Shown here piece after piece: positions 1 to 7,733 of a DNA stretch of 38,330 nt (position 1 is the first letter of the stretch; every line of letters starts with the position of its first letter). A program made the translations under genes and the position numbers. Location: the NCBI GenBank assembly GCA_017634595.1, contig JAGBNC010000033.1:1-38330 (forward strand). Direction: 5' to 3'. The notes beneath the pieces were generated by a model. That model saw nothing but the letters and a program-made list of their open reading frames with translations. It had not been told where the DNA came from and searched no databases. Origin of the DNA: Bacteroidales bacterium. Its GTDB lineage: Bacteria; Bacteroidota; Bacteroidia; Bacteroidales; UBA932.

Positions 1-38
1 AGATAGGCTTTTTTTATTCTCATTTCGCTAAAAAATGA

Positions 39-46
39 TAATTTTG
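39..46 (+). promoter_or_regulatory. Bacteroidetes -7 promoter box upstream of the OmpA-like barrel gene
   Basis: The sequence TAATTTTG matches the Bacteroidetes housekeeping -7 consensus TAnnTTTG. It ends only 7 bases before the ATG at 54, so the transcript should have almost no leader. No good -33 TTTG is visible, but the window begins only 38 bases upstream. Confidence 0.6.
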
Positions 47-53
47 CACCATT

Positions 54-764
54 ATGAAAAAATTATTATTGGTTGTTTTGCTTTCTGTCCTTGCGACAAC
101 AGCCTCAAAGGCACAGTTTTATTATGGTTTTCAATTCGGTATTTATTCTGACACCAGCTCTACTCTGGACAATGGCTCCGGCAGTGTCTCCCAGGGCGGT
201 TCATCTTTCAACTATACTCTCAAGCCCAGTATCGGGTATTATTTCACTCCCCGCTTGACCGCAGGCCTCAAATTCAACTATACCAACTGCGCACGCAACC
301 GTTCTGACTCCGGCCAGATTGCAAGCAGTGTAAATGGTTATGCTATAAATCTTCTCATGGGCAACGGACTGGATACCGATTTCCAATCCTGGACCATTTC
401 TCCTTATATCCGTTACCGCCTCCTTTCCGTGATATCGGACAAATTGAACATCTGGGCTGAACTCGACGGATATTATGGCATGCGGACGCCCAGGAACATA
501 AGCGACAACAGTCTGGATGTGTCACGCCGTAAGACCATCTTCGGCGTTGAGCTGCACCCGCTCATAAGCTACGACATTACCGACAGTTTTATGCTTTTCA
601 CTTCGTTTGACCTGCTCTCATTCTCTTGGGACGGCACGGCGCGCAATAAAACCAAGTCGGACACTGCTGAGACCGTCAACGAGAACATATTCGTTCTTCA
701 GAGCAATCCGCTCGTGGCAGTGGCGAAGTCGCTGTTCAACATTGGTCTAATCCGCAGGTTTTAG
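54..764 (+). CDS. Small outer-membrane beta-barrel protein
   Basis: This 236-residue protein has a clear Sec signal peptide (residues 1-20, lysines then a Leu/Val core, cleaved after SKA). Alternating aromatic and polar strands follow (YYGFQFGIY, SIGYYFTPRLTAGLKFNY, WTISPYIRYRL), and the last residue is Phe in RRF. These are the features of a small porin-like or OmpW/OMP_b-brl type barrel of about 8-10 strands, exported to the outer membrane. No catalytic motif is seen and the ligand is unknown. Its stop codon shares one base with the start of the nuclease gene (TAGTG), so the two genes are translationally coupled in an operon that probably extends to deoD. The barrel call is firm; the exact family is not. 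Confidence 0.75.
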   Translation: MKKLLLVVLLSVLATTASKAQFYYGFQFGIYSDTSSTLDNGSGSVSQGGSSFNYTLKPSIGYYFTPRLTAGLKFNYTNCARNRSDSGQIASSVNGYAINLLMGNGLDTDFQSWTISPYIRYRLLSVISDKLNIWAELDGYYGMRTPRNISDNSLDVSRRKTIFGVELHPLISYDITDSFMLFTSFDLLSFSWDGTARNKTKSDTAETVNENIFVLQSNPLVAVAKSLFNIGLIRRF

Positions 765-1591
765 TGAAGAAAGTTAAAAAGTATCTGCTTGGAGCAGCCC
801 TTGTCGTCGCCGGAGGAGTGTATTACTTCACTGGTGGCGGCGGGGCGCATGAAGCTGAAGTGGCTGAACCTCAGCCTATTGAGGTGCAGGCCACCCTCCA
901 GGGTTTGGAGATCCCCGCGCGGGTGTCCGGTGGCAGGGTGGTACGCCACGGCGCCTACGTCACGTCCTACAATACCGACACCCTCATCCCGGACTGGGTG
1001 GCCTATGAGCTCACTGCCGAAGAGGCGGAAGGGCGAAGGGAGCGTGACGGTATAGAGTTCCGTATGGATCCTGACTTGCGCGGCTGCACCCAGGCCATGC
1101 GTGAAGATTACAGCGGCTCCGGATGGACCAAGGGACATCTTATGCCCGCTGCCGACGCTGCCTTCAGCAGTTCTGCCATGGCAGAGACTTTCTATTTTAC
1201 CAACATCTGTCCTCAGAACGAGGTGCTCAACGCCGGCGACTGGCAGTATCTTGAGAAACGTGTCCGCTCCTGGGCCAAGCGCTACGGCAGCGTGTGGGTG
1301 GTGACCGGCCCCATCGTGGGGGAGAATCGGTACGGGACTATAGGAGAGCGTGATGTGGTGGTGCCCGATTCTTTCTACAAGGCCCTGCTGGTGCGCCGTA
1401 ATGATGGCTCCTACAGCTCAATTGCATTCGTCATGGACAACGACGAGGGGCGGTACTACTTGAAAGACTGCTCCATGAGCGTCAACGACCTTGAGGCCCT
1501 CACGGGGCTGGATTTTTTCCCGTCGCTTGACGACAAGATAGAAGATAAGGTCGAAGGCAGCGTGCGCCTGTCAGACTGGGGAATTAAATAA
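764..1591 (+). CDS. Membrane-anchored DNA/RNA non-specific endonuclease (NucA family)
   Basis: The 275-residue product begins with an N-terminal hydrophobic anchor or signal (residues 7-22) and a Gly-rich spacer, so it should act in the periplasm or at the cell surface. The fold signature of the DNA/RNA non-specific (beta-beta-alpha metal) nucleases follows: KGHLMPAAD at 123-131, with His125 as the expected general base, then FTNICPQNEVLNAGDW, in which Asn156 is the expected Mg ligand, and YLE at 162-164. The usual Arg before Gly-His is Lys here. It starts at GTG, overlapping the preceding stop by one base; no in-frame ATG precedes the hydrophobic segment. Purine nucleoside phosphorylase lies 13 bases downstream, which suggests scavenging of external nucleic acid, although the coupling is inferred only from gene order. 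Confidence 0.85.
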   Translation: MKKVKKYLLGAALVVAGGVYYFTGGGGAHEAEVAEPQPIEVQATLQGLEIPARVSGGRVVRHGAYVTSYNTDTLIPDWVAYELTAEEAEGRRERDGIEFRMDPDLRGCTQAMREDYSGSGWTKGHLMPAADAAFSSSAMAETFYFTNICPQNEVLNAGDWQYLEKRVRSWAKRYGSVWVVTGPIVGENRYGTIGERDVVVPDSFYKALLVRRNDGSYSSIAFVMDNDEGRYYLKDCSMSVNDLEALTGLDFFPSLDDKIEDKVEGSVRLSDWGIK

Positions 1592-1604
1592 TAATCAATC
1601 AAAT

Positions 1605-2312
1605 ATGGCTAAAGTACCTACTCCGCACATCGGTGCGCAATACGGCGAGATTGCCCCTACGGTGATCATGGCCGGCGACCCTCTGCGCGCCCAATTCATG
1701 GCAGAAAGTTTTCTTGAGAATGTAGTACAGTTTAACAATGTCCGCGGCATGCTGGGCTTTACCGGTACTTTCAAGGGCAAGAAGGTCAGCGTGATGGGCC
1801 ACGGCATGGGTATCCCGTCCATCGGTATATATACTTACGAGCTGTATAATTTCTACGATGTCAAGACCATCATTCGTGTTGGCTCTGCCGGGGCATACAG
1901 CAAGGACCTTCACGTCGGTGACCTTATCCTGGCTCAGGGGGCATGTACCGACTCCAACTATGGCAGCCAGTATGGTCTGGCGGGTACTTTTGCTCCTATA
2001 GGTGATTTTGACCTGATACGCAGGGCTGTCGATGAATGTGAGAGGCGCGGGATACGCTACAAGGTGGGCAATGTGTTGTCGACCGATATTTTCTACCGCG
2101 ATACTCCTGCGCTGGATGGCTGGCTTAAGATGGGTGTGCTCGGTGTTGAGATGGAGGCTTCGGCCCTGTATATGAATGCTGCGCGCAGCGGCAACAAGGC
2201 CCTGGTTATCTGTACTGTATCCGATCATGTCCTGACCGGGGAGGATACTACTTCTGAAGAAAGGCGGACTTCCTTCACCGATATGATGGAAGTAGCCCTC
2301 TCGTTGCTTTAG
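1605..2312 (+). CDS. deoD: Purine-nucleoside phosphorylase (DeoD type)
   Basis: This hexameric-type purine nucleoside phosphorylase (EC 2.4.2.1) cleaves purine (deoxy)ribonucleosides with phosphate to the base and (deoxy)ribose-1-phosphate in the cytoplasm. The 235-residue length is normal for the family. Visible signatures are TPHIGA at 6-11, the phosphate-binding GDPLRA at 24-29, RVGSAGA at 91-97, VEMEASALY at 181-189 for ribose binding, and SDH at 206-208, with Asp207 matching catalytic Asp204 of the E. coli enzyme. The start ATG follows the nuclease stop by 13 bases with no promoter box between, so it is probably the third gene of the barrel-nuclease-deoD operon. A strong hairpin follows the stop. 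Confidence 0.95.
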   Translation: MAKVPTPHIGAQYGEIAPTVIMAGDPLRAQFMAESFLENVVQFNNVRGMLGFTGTFKGKKVSVMGHGMGIPSIGIYTYELYNFYDVKTIIRVGSAGAYSKDLHVGDLILAQGACTDSNYGSQYGLAGTFAPIGDFDLIRRAVDECERRGIRYKVGNVLSTDIFYRDTPALDGWLKMGVLGVEMEASALYMNAARSGNKALVICTVSDHVLTGEDTTSEERRTSFTDMMEVALSLL

Positions 2313-2356
2313 TCCTTTAGTTTATTCACCTCCTGGGTTAATCTAATACTGTAAAA

Positions 2357-2423
2357 ATAAATTTACTGCACTCCGGGGCCCTTTTACCCAAACTTTACGG
2401 GCCACGGAGTGCAGTAAATTTAT
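2357..2423. terminator. Long bidirectional hairpin between convergent genes
   Basis: A perfect 19-bp inverted repeat (2357-2375 with 2405-2423) continues after one mismatch into a further 5 bp (2377-2381 with 2399-2403) around a 17-base loop. It lies between the converging ends of deoD and the lipoprotein gene at 2441. The outer ends are A/T rich on both strands, so it can terminate transcription in both directions. It shares the core CACTCCGG with the hairpin at 10847-10961. Confidence 0.8.
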
Positions 2424-2440
2424 ATTATTATCAGAATCTG

Positions 2441-3496
2441 TTAAAGCTGATGAACCTTGATACTCTTGTACAGAGCCTTGAAGCCTTCGTTGACATTAAG
2501 CCTGGCACCGTTGCTTGCAGCCTTGAACTGAAGAGTAATCACAGCATCCTCAACCACACTGTTGGAGCTATTGTCCACAACGTTGATGGTAACCGAACTC
2601 TTGACAGGAGCCGCCTTGGTGCCGGCTGCGATGGGGTTAGCCATGGTAGCCTTGATATTCTGCTCGGACTCACCGGTACCGGTGATCTCGAAAGGCATGC
2701 TGTTGGTCACATCGGCAATGATGTCGTATTTCTTCGACTTAACAGTATAGTCGGCAAGATTGAGACCGAGGTTGGATAAAGTCGTGACAATCTTGAAACC
2801 TTCGTTCTTCTTGAAGCTGAATCCGCAGAGGGCCTTGGCGTTGGCTTTGACGGTAACTGCGGCAGCAGCGGGGGCGGCACCGGCCTTGGTTCCGGGCAGC
2901 ATTGCATCCAGGGAAATCCTGAGGGGCTTTTCTACAATAGTAGTTCCGTCCATGATGTCACCGACGGAGGGCTCCATGTTCACTTCCAGATCGGCCCTTT
3001 CAGCGATCACGGCACCGGCTTTGCGCAGGAGGACGCGGAATCCAATCTTCTGTGCGGGGACAGTAAACTCAAAGTGACCAGTCTTCTCGACCGCCTTGGT
3101 AGTAGCAGATGCGTTGAGATCCCCCTTTACAAGCATAGGAGTATCGGAAGGGTTGTCAATCTCGATCAGTATCTGACCATCGCTGAGCTCGGCACCATTG
3201 GTGATGGAGGGCTTTTCATCTACGGCAATCTCAAGAACACCGATGTTCTGTGCGGTGCTTGAAAGTGTAATGGACTTGGATACAGGCTTTTCTGCCTCAT
3301 AGCTTATAATCAAGTTTCCAGAGGGATCTGTTGCCAGGTTCTTCTCTTTCTCAATGCCGATGATCTTTGATGCAGAGGTTTCGGCAGTCTTATCGACTGT
3401 TACGTCGATATCCATATCAAGAGGCTTGAAAAGGTTGCAGGAAACAGCTGCTACAGCCGAAACCGTCAAAAGAAGGATAGCGTTTCTGATGTTCAT
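2441..3496 (-). CDS. Lipoprotein of unknown function
   Basis: I do not recognise a family. The reading frame is open further upstream, but the start is placed at the ATG at 3496 because it begins a lipoprotein signal peptide (MNIRNAILLL...AVSC) and because the -7 promoter box lies inside the longer frame. The mature protein is about 330 residues, rich in beta-strand and Ala/Val/Thr, with an Asp-alternating segment after the lipid Cys (LDMDIDVTVD). It looks like two or three immunoglobulin-like or barrel-sandwich modules with no enzyme motif. It is probably tethered to the outer membrane. It is monocistronic, divergent from the DUF4230-like gene and convergent with deoD. Function unknown; the lipoprotein nature is well supported. 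Confidence 0.7.
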   Translation of the reverse strand: MNIRNAILLLTVSAVAAVSCNLFKPLDMDIDVTVDKTAETSASKIIGIEKEKNLATDPSGNLIISYEAEKPVSKSITLSSTAQNIGVLEIAVDEKPSITNGAELSDGQILIEIDNPSDTPMLVKGDLNASATTKAVEKTGHFEFTVPAQKIGFRVLLRKAGAVIAERADLEVNMEPSVGDIMDGTTIVEKPLRISLDAMLPGTKAGAAPAAAAVTVKANAKALCGFSFKKNEGFKIVTTLSNLGLNLADYTVKSKKYDIIADVTNSMPFEITGTGESEQNIKATMANPIAAGTKAAPVKSSVTINVVDNSSNSVVEDAVITLQFKAASNGARLNVNEGFKALYKSIKVHQL

Positions 3497-3523
3497 ATCC
3501 GTAATAATTAGTTTATTAAGTAG

Positions 3524-3531
3524 CAAAGATA
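3524..3531 (-). promoter_or_regulatory. -7 box of the minus-strand lipoprotein gene
   Basis: On the minus strand the sequence TATCTTTG fits TAnnTTTG and lies 27 bases upstream of the ATG at 3496. It forms a divergent pair with the plus-strand box at 3563-3570. Its position inside the longer open frame supports the internal start. Confidence 0.65.
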
Positions 3532-3562
3532 CGATAATTGAGAAATAATCCAAAAAATTAAG

Positions 3563-3570
3563 TAGCTTTG
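3563..3570 (+). promoter_or_regulatory. -7 box of the DUF4230-like gene
   Basis: TAGCTTTG matches the Bacteroidetes -7 box and ends 5 bases before the ATG at 3576, predicting a leaderless or near-leaderless mRNA. Confidence 0.6.
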
Positions 3571-3575
3571 CAGCA

Positions 3576-4424
3576 ATGTCAGAAAAACTGAAATACAAAC
3601 AAATAGCGTTAATTGCCGTTGCCGTGCTGGTTCTGATCGCAGGTGTACTGATGCTTTTTGCCTCTTCTACCCTTAAGTACGGCCTGATTCTGATAGGCGG
3701 TCTTCTGCTTGGCTACCTGGTGTGGAAGGCCTTTGTGAAAAACGGCCGGGAAGAGCTTAAGAGAAGCCAGGAACGCAATGATGAGCTTGAGCATCAGCTG
3801 GCCGACCTTAACCGGCAGCTGAATGAACTTCGCAACAGCCCCATCAACGTGGCATCCCTGACACCGGTCCTGCATTTGGCTGTCCTTAATGTAAATACAT
3901 CTTTTACACGTACTTACGTCCGTGAAGACGAGCCCCGCTCCCTTAGCTTCAACGGTGCCCTGCGGGCTGAGATCAATGCCGATTACGGAGTGCGCCTGGA
4001 GGATATGCGCTTCAAATACGATGACGCAGGCGACACCCTTTATGTGGCCGGCTTCAAGCCCGGGATCATCTCTTATACCCACAAGCATCTGGAGTGGGAC
4101 CTGGCAAGGACAGTGCGGAGCCGCTCGTTTTTGGGATTTGAGCTCGCTCCGGTAGATGATAAAGTGGCGGAAGACTTTACGAACAAGATGAAGGAGAGCC
4201 TTCTCCGCGAGGTGGATATGGAGATAGATGAAAGGAAAATCCGTGAGTTTGAGTGGCTTGAGCCTGTAGTGGCTCGGCAAGTCAAGGACATACTTAAAGC
4301 TGCAGTGTGCGGGCCTTCTACCAAAATTGTAGAACTGGAGGATATTCCAGCCGAGGGCTTCGTGACCATCGACGACTTGTACCGCAGCCGGCAGGCAGCT
4401 CTCCCGCTCCGGCAATCCCTATAA
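3576..4424 (+). CDS. DUF4230-like membrane protein
   Basis: This 282-residue protein has two closely spaced N-terminal hydrophobic segments (about 8-30 and 34-51), then a charged heptad-rich coiled coil (about 56-87, with repeated Leu and Glu). A soluble alpha/beta domain follows to the end. The globular part resembles DUF4230 proteins of Bacteroidetes, whose function is not known, in its alternating strand pattern and the KxxIxExEWLEPVV-like helix near 220-232. I base this on resemblance only. It is a single-gene unit with its own promoter; the next gene, feoAB, has another. It probably sits in the inner membrane with the soluble domain on one face. Confidence 0.6.
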   Translation: MSEKLKYKQIALIAVAVLVLIAGVLMLFASSTLKYGLILIGGLLLGYLVWKAFVKNGREELKRSQERNDELEHQLADLNRQLNELRNSPINVASLTPVLHLAVLNVNTSFTRTYVREDEPRSLSFNGALRAEINADYGVRLEDMRFKYDDAGDTLYVAGFKPGIISYTHKHLEWDLARTVRSRSFLGFELAPVDDKVAEDFTNKMKESLLREVDMEIDERKIREFEWLEPVVARQVKDILKAAVCGPSTKIVELEDIPAEGFVTIDDLYRSRQAALPLRQSL

Positions 4425-4454
4425 TTTGGTATTGCGCAGCTTGGTCATTCGTAG

Positions 4455-4462
4455 TATTTTTG
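4455..4462 (+). promoter_or_regulatory. -7 box of feoAB
   Basis: TATTTTTG fits the Bacteroidetes -7 consensus and ends 7 bases before the feoAB ATG. No Fur-box-like palindrome is obvious between 4425 and 4470, so iron control is not directly visible. Confidence 0.55.
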
Positions 4463-4469
4463 CAGCGCA

Positions 4470-6833
4470 ATGCTGACGATAGACCGACTAGAGCATAATC
4501 AAAATGCTAAAATCCTGAAAGTAGGGGGCGAAGGAGCCACCAGAATGCACTTCCTTGACATGGGACTAATCCCCGGAGCGGAGCTCAAGCTTGTGGGCAA
4601 GGCTCCAACCGGAGACCCTATTCAATTGCAAATCAACGGCTATGCCCTGACCCTCAGGCAGGCAGATGCCGCCAATATAGAGGTTGCTCCAATACTGGAT
4701 AAAAGCCAGGACCCAGATTCAGAAGGCTCCGGAGAGGAATCGGGGCGTAATGCCTATCTTCATGAAGTGAATGCCCACCCGGGTCTTGGAGAAGGCGGTA
4801 AGTATCACTCCAAAGACCATGAGCATCCCCTCCCCAAAGACGTAGTCCTGAGCTTTGCCCTCGCCGGGCAGCAGAACTGCGGTAAGACTACTTTATTCAA
4901 TGTCCTTACCGGTTCCAACCAACATGTGGGCAACTTCCCGGGCGTGACGGTCGATCGTAAAGAAGGTGCCATAAGGGGCTGGGCGGGCACCAAGATTACC
5001 GACCTTCCCGGCATATATTCTCTGTCGCCATATACCGCCGAGGAAATCGTGTCCCGCGAGTTCATACTCGACCCCGACACCCGTGGCCTCATCAACATAG
5101 TGGACGCTTCCAACATCGAACGTAACCTCTATCTCACCCTGCAGCTGATGGAGCTGGAAGTCCCTATGGTGCTGGCTCTTAATATGATGGACGAGGTCAG
5201 AGGCAACGGCGGCTCCATCAGGATCAACGAGATGGAACGTATCCTCGGCATTCCTGTGGTGGGCATTTCGGCCGCAGGCAACGAGGGCATTGACGAACTC
5301 GTGGACCACGCCGTGCATGTGGCGCGTTACCAGGAGACCCCGGGACGCACAGATTTCTGCGGCAAAGACGACGACGGAGGCTCTGTGCACCGTTGCATAC
5401 ATAGCGTGATGCATCTGATTGAAGATCACGCAGTCGCGGCAAAGATCCCTACCCGTTTTGCGGCAACCAAACTGATTGAAGGTGACGACTGGGTGGAGAA
5501 GGCCCTCGAGCTGGGGCCGGAGCTGAGCCGTACTATTGAGCAGATTATACTTACTATGGAAAATGAGCGCGGCATGGACCGTGCGGCTGCCATAGCGCAG
5601 ATGCGTTACACTTTCATCAAACGTCTCTGCAGCCAGACAGTAGTCAAACCTAGGGAGAGCCGTGAGTACAAGCGCAGCCGGCGTATCGACAAAGTGCTTA
5701 CCGGCAAATGGACGGCAGTCCCTATATTCGTGATGGTCATGGCGTTGATAATATGGCTGACCATCGATGTGCTGGGAGCCCCGCTACAAGATCTGTTGGA
5801 CCGCGGGATCAGCGCTCTCGGAGCCGGCGTCGACGACCTGCTTGTGCGGTGGAATGTAAGCCCTGCCGTGCGTTCGCTGGTCGTCGATGCTGTGTTCGGA
5901 GGCGTCGGGTCGGTGGTAAGCTTCGTACCTATCATCATCATTCTCTTCTTCTTCCTGTCCATGCTGGAAGACAGCGGCTACATGGCACGCGTGGCTTATG
6001 TCACCGACAGCTTCCTGCGCAAGCTCGGTCTGTCGGGGCGCAGCATTGTCCCGCTCCTCATTGGCCTTGGATGTTCGGTGCCGGCAGTTATGGCCTCGCG
6101 CACCCTGCCTTCCGCACGCGACCGCCGCAAGACCATCCTGCTCACGCCTTTCATGAGCTGCTCAGCCAAATTGCCCATTTACGCCTTCCTCAGCAGCGCC
6201 TTCTTCCCGGGACACGGGGGCCTGGTGCTGGTGTGCCTGTATCTGTTGTCCATCTGCGCGGGCATAGTGGTGGCGCTGGTCAGCAAGCACATAGGCAGCA
6301 AGTCCGAAGCCGCTCCGTTTGTGATGGAGCTTCCTAACTACCGCCTGCCGCAGCTGCGTAACGTAGCGCATCTGCTGTGGGACAAGACCAAAGACTTCCT
6401 CCAGAGGGCATTTACCGTCATTTTCGTAGCCACCCTGGTGATATGGTTCCTGCAGACCTTCGACTTCCGGTTCAATATGGTCGAAAACGGTCAGGGAAGC
6501 ATCCTGGCGTGGATTGCCGGGCTCATAGCTCCTGCTTTCGCTCCGCTCGGACTGGGTGACTGGAGGGTGGTGACGGCGCTGATTTCCGGCTTCCTCGCCA
6601 AGGAGAGCGTGGTGTCCACCATGGAAGTGCTCGACGTGCTGGGCTCCCTTACCGTGGTCAGTGCCGTGCCTCTGTTGATATTCTGCCTGCTCTATACTCC
6701 CTGCGTTGCGGCAATAGCCTCTGTCAAGCGGGAGCTGGGAGGACGCTGGGCTGTGTTTATGGTCGTTTTCCAGTGCCTGGTGGCCTGGGTCATTGCTTTC
6801 CTTGCATATCGTCTGGCTCTTCTGCTGTTATAA
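4470..6833 (+). CDS. feoB: Ferrous iron transporter, FeoA-FeoB fusion
   Basis: This 787-residue fusion carries the SH3-like FeoA domain at residues 1-75 (RMHFLDMGLIPGAELKLVG), an acidic and His-containing linker at about 76-122, and then a complete FeoB. The cytoplasmic G domain shows G1 GQQNCGKT at 133-140, G3 DLPG at 178-181, G4 NMMD at 238-241 and G5 SAAG at 267-270. The membrane part begins near residue 405 and contains the two gate motifs, LGCSVPAVMASRTLPS and YTPCVAAIASVKRELG, each with its conserved Cys. It imports Fe2+ across the inner membrane using GTP. FeoA-FeoB fusions are known in Bacteroidetes. The gene has its own promoter, and its stop codon lies inside the palindrome that precedes psuK. 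Confidence 0.95.
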   Translation: MLTIDRLEHNQNAKILKVGGEGATRMHFLDMGLIPGAELKLVGKAPTGDPIQLQINGYALTLRQADAANIEVAPILDKSQDPDSEGSGEESGRNAYLHEVNAHPGLGEGGKYHSKDHEHPLPKDVVLSFALAGQQNCGKTTLFNVLTGSNQHVGNFPGVTVDRKEGAIRGWAGTKITDLPGIYSLSPYTAEEIVSREFILDPDTRGLINIVDASNIERNLYLTLQLMELEVPMVLALNMMDEVRGNGGSIRINEMERILGIPVVGISAAGNEGIDELVDHAVHVARYQETPGRTDFCGKDDDGGSVHRCIHSVMHLIEDHAVAAKIPTRFAATKLIEGDDWVEKALELGPELSRTIEQIILTMENERGMDRAAAIAQMRYTFIKRLCSQTVVKPRESREYKRSRRIDKVLTGKWTAVPIFVMVMALIIWLTIDVLGAPLQDLLDRGISALGAGVDDLLVRWNVSPAVRSLVVDAVFGGVGSVVSFVPIIIILFFFLSMLEDSGYMARVAYVTDSFLRKLGLSGRSIVPLLIGLGCSVPAVMASRTLPSARDRRKTILLTPFMSCSAKLPIYAFLSSAFFPGHGGLVLVCLYLLSICAGIVVALVSKHIGSKSEAAPFVMELPNYRLPQLRNVAHLLWDKTKDFLQRAFTVIFVATLVIWFLQTFDFRFNMVENGQGSILAWIAGLIAPAFAPLGLGDWRVVTALISGFLAKESVVSTMEVLDVLGSLTVVSAVPLLIFCLLYTPCVAAIASVKRELGGRWAVFMVVFQCLVAWVIAFLAYRLALLLL

Positions 6834-6846
6834 GAAATTTCTTATA
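6829..6846. promoter_or_regulatory. 18-bp perfect palindrome overlapping the psuK promoter (candidate operator)
   Basis: TATAAGAAATTTCTTATA is a perfect dyad. It contains the feoAB stop codon and overlaps the first four bases of the psuK -7 box. This is where a dimeric repressor would block RNA polymerase. No regulator gene is adjacent, so the binding protein is unknown. Confidence 0.5.
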
Positions 6847-6850
6847 TTTG
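6843..6850 (+). promoter_or_regulatory. -7 box of psuKG
   Basis: TATATTTG matches TAnnTTTG exactly and ends 7 bases before the psuK ATG at 6858. It gives psuKG a promoter independent of feoAB. Confidence 0.65.
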
Positions 6851-6857
6851 TAGAAGT

Positions 6858-7733
6858 ATGAAGATTTGCGTTATCGGCGGAGCCAACATGGACATCAGCG
6901 CCAGGGCGGCCGCAGCCTTCGTGACCGGGGATTCCAATCCTGGCAGTGTAAGCATTACACCCGGCGGAGTGGGCCGGAACATCGCTCACAATCTGGCACT
7001 TCTTGGCGACAAAGTGCAGCTTCTGACCGTTTTCGGCGACGATAGCTTTGGCCGTCTGTTGCGTCAGTATTGTACATCGGCCGGGATATCTGTCCGGCAC
7101 AGTGAAGTCGTCAAAGGGGCGCGCAATGCTTGCTTTGTGAGCCTGAACGCCTGCGACGGCGAGCTTCTGGGCGGTGTGGCCGATATGGCTGTTACCGGGC
7201 TCATGACCCCTGAGTGGCTGTCTGCCAGGCTCGATGTGATAAACGCTTCGGATGCAGTTGTGGCCGATACCAACATCCCTGCCGAGACTCTCGGCACCCT
7301 GGTGGCCGGCTGCCTTCCCCCTCTGTACATCGATGCGGTGTCTTCCGCCAAGGTGGCGCGCCTTCCCGAGGCCCTTGGCTCTCCGCGCCTTCCCGATTGC
7401 GGGCCCTTGTACCTCAAATGCAACCGTCTGGAGGCGGAAGTACTCGGACGGGCCGACCTGGGCGCAGTGGACAGATTCTATGTAAGCCTTGGATCTGAGG
7501 GACTTAAGATAGTGGAGGACGGAGTAGAGACGCCGGTGCCGCCGCTTCCGGTGACGGGCATAGTCAATACTACCGGAGCCGGCGATGCTCTGCTTGCAGG
7601 CATTGTGCACTGCGGGCCTGACGCCGATCCTGTAGTAGCTGCCAACTTCGGGCAGAAGTGTGCCGCATACGCCATGAAGAGCCCTGCGGCAGTATCCGAT
7701 TATCTAAAATCACTTGCTGGACAATATGAATAA
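6858..7733 (+). CDS. psuK: Pseudouridine kinase (PfkB family)
   Basis: This PfkB/ribokinase-fold kinase has 291 residues. Visible motifs are the N-terminal VIGGANMD, the PfkB signature 1 region PGGVGRNIAHNLALLG (35-50), KCNRLEAE (187-194) and the anion-hole motif TTGAGDALLAG (238-248), with Asp243 as catalytic base. The family phosphorylates many sugars and nucleosides. The specific call rests on the 8-base overlap with psuG, the partner enzyme that splits pseudouridine 5'-phosphate to uracil and ribose 5-phosphate. It is cytoplasmic. It is probably controlled at the palindrome overlapping its promoter. Without the partner I would call it only a PfkB kinase. Confidence 0.88.
   Translation: MKICVIGGANMDISARAAAAFVTGDSNPGSVSITPGGVGRNIAHNLALLGDKVQLLTVFGDDSFGRLLRQYCTSAGISVRHSEVVKGARNACFVSLNACDGELLGGVADMAVTGLMTPEWLSARLDVINASDAVVADTNIPAETLGTLVAGCLPPLYIDAVSSAKVARLPEALGSPRLPDCGPLYLKCNRLEAEVLGRADLGAVDRFYVSLGSEGLKIVEDGVETPVPPLPVTGIVNTTGAGDALLAGIVHCGPDADPVVAANFGQKCAAYAMKSPAAVSDYLKSLAGQYE

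Noticed and set aside
3497-3598. Upstream extension of the lipoprotein start to 3598
   Set aside because: It would cross the divergent promoter and bury the signal peptide; the ATG at 3496 gives a normal lipoprotein.
7714-7725. TTG start for psuG
   Set aside because: The ATG at 7726 fits the family N-terminus and needs no rare start codon.
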